Shown: piece after piece, positions 61,301 through 64,000 of the stretch
How positions within the stretch are numbered: the stretch's first letter is position 1
How the letters are laid out: every line of letters starts with the position of its first letter
Assembly (NCBI GenBank): GCA_002339015.1
Contig: DDJC01000087.1
Span: 1-64,000, forward strand
Direction: 5' to 3'
DNA: 64,000 bases
Origin: Burkholderiales bacterium UBA1834
GTDB taxonomy: Bacteria; Pseudomonadota; Gammaproteobacteria; Burkholderiales; Burkholderiaceae_C
Notes under the pieces: model-generated
Databases searched by the model: none
What the model was told of the DNA's origin: nothing
Seen by the model: only the letters and a program-made list of their open reading frames with translations
Program-made: the position numbers and the translations under genes

Positions 61301-62321
61301 GTTGCTCGACCTTGTTGCGAAAGCTGTAGCGCTTGACGCGGGCCAGCCCTGAGTCGATCACGTAGCGGATGCCGGGCACTGTCAGCGAGGTCTCGGCCAC
61401 GTTGGTGGCCAGCACGATGCGGCGCGGCCCGCCGGTGCGGAAGACTTCGTCCTGCTCCTGCTGGCTCAGGCGCGCGAACAGCGGCAGCACATTGACCTGC
61501 TGGCGCTGGTGGGCCATGTGCTTGCGCAGGTGGTCGGCCGCCTCGCGGATCTCGCGCTCGCCGGGCAGGAAGACGAGGATGTCGCCCGAGCCTTCGCGCC
61601 AGAGTTCGTCGGCGGCATCGACGATGGCCTCGTTGAGGCCGTACTCGCGGCTCTCTTCGAAAGGACGCCAGCGCTGCTCCACCGGGAACAGGCGGCCCGA
61701 CACCATGATCACCGGCGCAGGCCCCTTGGCACCGGCGAAGTGCTGCGCGAAGCGGTCCGCATCGATGGTGGCCGAGGTGACGATGATCTTCAGATCCGGC
61801 CGGCGCGGCAGCAGTTGGCGCAGGTAGCCCAGCAGGAAATCGATGTTCAGGCTGCGCTCGTGGGCCTCGTCGATGATGAGGGTGTCGTAGGCGCGAAGAT
61901 CGGGATCGGATTGCGTCTCGGCCAGCAGGAGGCCGTCTGTCATCAGCTTGACGCTGGCGCCAGGCTGCAGCCGGTCCTGGAAACGCACCTTGTAGCCCAC
62001 CACCTCGCCCAGCGGCGTGTTCAGCTCCTCAGCGATGCGCTTGGCCACGCTGGAGGCCGCGATCCGGCGCGGCTGGGTGTGGCCGATGATGGGCGGGCGG
62101 CGCCGGCCCCGTTGGAGCGACTCGTGCGGCTCGCGCGGCTGCCCCCACCCCGCCCGGCCCATGGCCAGCGCGATCTTGGGCAACTGCGTGGTCTTGCCCG
62201 AGCCTGTCTCGCCGCAGACGATCACCACCTGGTGCTCGCGCAGGGCGGCCTCGATCTCGGTGCGTTTGCCCGAGACCGGCAGGGATTCAGGGAAGGTGAT
62301 GGTGGGCAGTTGGGCAGACAC
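58323..62321 (-). CDS. hrpA: ATP-dependent RNA helicase HrpA
   Basis: 1332 aa from GTG 62321; a TTG at 62357 would add 12 residues and neither start has a clear ribosome site. DEAH-box helicase: Walker A GETGSGKTTQLPKIALAMGR, DEAH box (LIIDEAHERSLN), SATIDADRFAQHF, LPGEREIREAADHL, and QRAGRCGRVANGICIRLY, then HA2, OB and the long DUF3418 C-terminal region typical of HrpA. An insertion of low complexity (Ala/Gly/Gln, GGQGDEVVTPGGDGNKAAH) lies near residue 1030. HrpA resolves stalled ribosomes and processes fimbrial mRNA in E. coli. Convergent with the AraC gene, 46 bp apart. Confidence 0.95.
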   Translation of the reverse strand: MSAQLPTITFPESLPVSGKRTEIEAALREHQVVIVCGETGSGKTTQLPKIALAMGRAGWGQPREPHESLQRGRRRPPIIGHTQPRRIAASSVAKRIAEELNTPLGEVVGYKVRFQDRLQPGASVKLMTDGLLLAETQSDPDLRAYDTLIIDEAHERSLNIDFLLGYLRQLLPRRPDLKIIVTSATIDADRFAQHFAGAKGPAPVIMVSGRLFPVEQRWRPFEESREYGLNEAIVDAADELWREGSGDILVFLPGEREIREAADHLRKHMAHQRQQVNVLPLFARLSQQEQDEVFRTGGPRRIVLATNVAETSLTVPGIRYVIDSGLARVKRYSFRNKVEQLQIEPISQAAANQRAGRCGRVANGICIRLYDEKEFNARPRFTDPEILRSSLAGVILRMKSLHLGLVDDFPFIEPPLRKAIADGYQLLNELGAVDDANEITPLGQTLARLPLDPRVGRMILEARDRQALAEVLVIAASLSVQDVRDRPIEHQQAADEKHKKFDDEKSEFMGTLKLWKWLDESRGGHGHHAPGQPEQHKLSHRKYEALLRENFINPRRVREWKDVYSQLHTVVTEHQWRLNGSPATYEQLHLSLLSGLLGNIGCKSDDEDWYLGARGIKFYKHPGANLSKKPGRWILAAELVETTRLYGRGIATIEQAWVERMGGHLLKKQLLDPHWEKKAAEVVALERATLYGLVVYANRRVNFGLVDPVQARDIFIREGLVAGEWETRLPFLAHNRKMIAQVEQLEHKSRRQDVLVDDELIVGFYDAQIPPEVVSGHSFERWYREASRQNPKLLHLSREELMRHEAAGITSAAFPKMIRVGGVDCAAAYLHEPGDARDGVTVTVPIFALNQVSDERGEWLVPGMLKDKVLALVKSLHQKPRARLVPLPEYVDSFIESVPFGEGGLLDVLLKAVRDRTQLDIKRADFKLDMLPPHLFMNYRVVDEHGRQLGMGRNLPALKAELGQLARGAFQALAALKVQSVAQGGQGDEVVTPGGDGNKAAHALGRAPAGRSQGPGKAAGSGQANPSGTIAGGAQPNTRREEPASSRVTAVQPLTDWTFGELPELMEIQRSGHTLVGFPALVDKGTHAEIEVFDEPDGAAARHRAGLRRLIALQLKEPLKYLDKNIPDLQKMAMAYMSLGTADELREQIVEVALDRAFLLDPLPTDAASFKARIEEGRGRLNLIAQEVARLAGTVLTEYAAALRKLKDARPPKDVLEDIQAQLQRLVPKRFVARTDWAQLQHFPRYLKAITLRLDKLKGDPARDAQRLAELRPLDQRYTRRLAELKGTHDARLGEFRWLLEELRVSFFAQELRTPQPVSVKRIEKAWAQMSL

Positions 62322-62534
62322 GGACAAGAAGAAGACAGGCCGCCTCGACGGCGCCAACAGTGATGAAAGACCGCGATTATCCGATGTGACTGCTGCGCCC
62401 GCCGTGTCAGGTGAGATGCCTGATCCAGTTCGTCAGCCCTCTGCCGATAAGCATCAAGCTGTCCGCACAACCCATCAACCATGCCCCAGCGCTTCTCATC
62501 ATGCAAAAATCTGCTGCTGGGGCAGGACGTTGCC

Positions 62535-63641
62535 ATGCGCCGCCCTCTGGCGCTGATGCTCATGGCGCAGCTTATTTACCTGAGCAACGCCGCGCTGCTG
62601 CAGTGGGGCGTGAGCCTCAAGCTCTTTCGGCCTGGGCTGGTGTGGATCACGCCTTTGCTGGTCGCAGGGCCTGGCCTGTTCTACGCATTGGCGCGCTCGG
62701 GCTGGTCAGCACGGCTCAAGGAACCCTCCATGGTCATGGCCCAGGGCCTGTACTGCGCATTGCTGACGGTGCTGGTCTATGCCTTCTCGCACCATGATGT
62801 GCGCGGCTTCATCCTGTGCATCCTGCCGCTGATCATCATGTTCGGTCAGTTCACCCTCAATGGCCGGCAGTTCGCCGTGTTCACCGGTTGCACCATGACC
62901 GCGCTCACCGCAGCCGTGCTGGTGATGCGTCGCTTTGACGAGGTGCCCAGAAGCCTCTCGGCCGACCTGCTCGAACTGGTCTACGTGGCCCTGATCCTGG
63001 GCACCTCCACCAGCATTGCCCTGATCGGCGCGAACATCCGCCAGAACCTGATGGCCAGCCGGGTGGAGCTGGCCGAGGCCCTCTCGCGCGTGCACGCCTT
63101 GGCCACCACCGATGCATTGACCGGCCTGGCCAACCGCCGCCATATGCAGGATCTGCTGGCCGAAGAAGTCAAGCGCCATCGTCGCCTGGGCCACCCGCTG
63201 TGCGTGGCCCTGCTTGATCTGGACCACTTCAAGCGCATCAACGACCTGCACGGCCACCAGGGCGGCGACGAAGCCTTGCGCCACTTTGCCCGCACCGCCC
63301 GTGAGGCTCTGCGGGAGATCGACGTGCTGGCCCGCTGGGGCGGTGAAGAGTTCCTGTTGATGATGCCGGCAACCTCCTGCGAGCAGGCCATGAGCGGGCT
63401 GCTGCGCCTGAGGCAATGCCTGGCGGCACAAGCACACCCGCCCGGCATGCCGGATCTGCGCGTCACTTTCTCGGCGGGCGTGGCCCTGCACCACCTGAAC
63501 AGCGCCATCGAGCACACCATCGACCTGGCCGACAAGGCCTTGTACCAGGCCAAGGCCGAAGGCCGGAACCGTGTGTGTCTGGCACCCCAGGCGCCAGGCG
63601 CGTCAGCCGAAGCGACGCCGCTCGCGCCCAAGCTTGCGTGA
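62535..63641 (+). CDS. Membrane-bound diguanylate cyclase
   Basis: 368 aa from ATG 62535, with AGGA 7 nt upstream; ATG 62481 is possible but has no ribosome site. Six or so hydrophobic segments (~5-180) form a membrane sensor of unknown family, followed by a GGDEF domain (LTGLANRRHMQDLLAEEVKR; FKRINDLHGHQGGDEALRHF; LARWGGEEFLLMMPATSCEQ). GGEEF is an active signature and REID five residues before it is an I-site. It produces cyclic di-GMP. The 3' end overlaps the convergent membrane gene by 39 bp. Confidence 0.9.
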   Translation: MRRPLALMLMAQLIYLSNAALLQWGVSLKLFRPGLVWITPLLVAGPGLFYALARSGWSARLKEPSMVMAQGLYCALLTVLVYAFSHHDVRGFILCILPLIIMFGQFTLNGRQFAVFTGCTMTALTAAVLVMRRFDEVPRSLSADLLELVYVALILGTSTSIALIGANIRQNLMASRVELAEALSRVHALATTDALTGLANRRHMQDLLAEEVKRHRRLGHPLCVALLDLDHFKRINDLHGHQGGDEALRHFARTAREALREIDVLARWGGEEFLLMMPATSCEQAMSGLLRLRQCLAAQAHPPGMPDLRVTFSAGVALHHLNSAIEHTIDLADKALYQAKAEGRNRVCLAPQAPGASAEATPLAPKLA

Positions 63642-63980
63642 CAGGTGAACAGCCACGAGCACGTAGAGCGCCCCCACCGCTTCCCACCCCTCTTCCAGGC
63701 TCTCCAGGCTGAGCATGCCGCTCCAGCCGTCCGGGAACACGGTCCGCATCCAGGTTGGATGATCGAGAACGCTCTCGGCAATCTGCGCGGCCACCAGCAC
63801 CAACATTGCCAGGATGAACATGGCGGTGTCGGCTTCCACCCAGCCTCGCCGCTGAAAGAACTCGCGCGCCAGGAAGATCATGACGTGCACGGCGGCGGCC
63901 AGCACAGCCAGCACCATCAAGCCCGCCACGATGCGGTAGGTCAGGCTCTCCGGTCCATGCATGTAAAAGCCCAGCTGCAT
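63603..63980 (-). CDS. Small membrane protein of unknown function (possibly 5' incomplete)
   Basis: 125 aa from ATG 63980. No stop is seen between this ATG and the window edge, so the true start could lie outside. Three hydrophobic segments (~17-39, ~52-68, ~100-112) with HDHPTWMR-like loops indicate an inner-membrane protein. No family is recognised. Its 3' end overlaps the diguanylate cyclase by 39 bp. Confidence 0.6.
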   Translation of the reverse strand: MQLGFYMHGPESLTYRIVAGLMVLAVLAAAVHVMIFLAREFFQRRGWVEADTAMFILAMLVLVAAQIAESVLDHPTWMRTVFPDGWSGMLSLESLEEGWEAVGALYVLVAVHLSRKLGRERRRFG

Positions 63981-64000
63981 CAGCCGGCGGCCATGCGGCA

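Overview
This 64 kb window is high-GC chromosomal DNA of a betaproteobacterium, most likely order Burkholderiales. The call rests on an EarP/EF-P pair with Arg32 in EF-P, the hupB / tRNA-Val / ppiD arrangement, a rimP-nusA-infB-rbfA-truB-typA cluster, and a conserved secreted protein (14314-14964) that I associate with this order. The genus cannot be fixed by eye. No rRNA, IS element or CRISPR array was seen.

Region 1 (1 to about 5285) is the end of a prophage. It holds a large virion protein with a C-terminal lysozyme-like domain (cut by the window start), a structured leader, an AntA/AntB-type antirepressor, a translationally coupled zinc-finger/coiled-coil protein, and, on the opposite strand, an AbiTii-type gene next to tRNA-His. 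Three CTGTACCCA repeats and a 40-bp imperfect palindrome lie between the AbiTii gene and the tRNA. This is the layout expected at a prophage junction in a tRNA 3' end; the integrase and the other junction are not in the window.

Region 2 (5.3-15.4 kb) is core genome: tRNA-His, ppiD, tRNA-Val, hupB, pgsA, a TonB-like lipoprotein and uvrC on the minus strand, then earP-efp on the plus strand ending in a clear terminator, then a receiver-GGDEF diguanylate cyclase, a secreted protein of unknown function and a VOC protein.

Region 3 (15.4-29.3 kb) holds dusA, a 3-hydroxyisobutyryl-CoA hydrolase-like gene, an exported cholesterol-oxidase-like GMC flavoprotein, and the translation/transcription cluster typA-truB-rbfA-infB-nusA-rimP (transcribed right to left). 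The rimP leader, about 215 nt, contains a good sigma-70 promoter and an intrinsic terminator before the first gene, so attenuation of the whole operon is likely. fabI diverges from it.

Region 4 (29.3-43.2 kb) is a mosaic of small units: a phosphoesterase, a LON-domain protein, kefF-kefC, HxlR/SDR and LysR/MFS divergent pairs, a MarR-tautomerase pair sharing a 12-of-13 operator-like word, arfB, an NADPH-FMN reductase, a chemoreceptor with a near-consensus sigma-28 promoter, and a PAS histidine kinase coupled to a double-receiver protein.

Region 5 (43.2-64 kb) holds the yejABEF peptide importer, an LD-carboxypeptidase with a histidine-rich N-terminus, yfbR, MarR, a YtcJ-type amidohydrolase, a divergent MFS/LysR pair, tRNA-Pro with its own terminator, a DUF2024 protein plus a periplasmic protein with a calcium-loop-like motif opposite an AraC regulator, hrpA, a membrane diguanylate cyclase and a small membrane protein at the right edge.

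No wholly new multi-gene system is evident. The most promising places to look are the prophage end (leader, coupled zinc-finger gene, AbiTii) and the regulated leaders.
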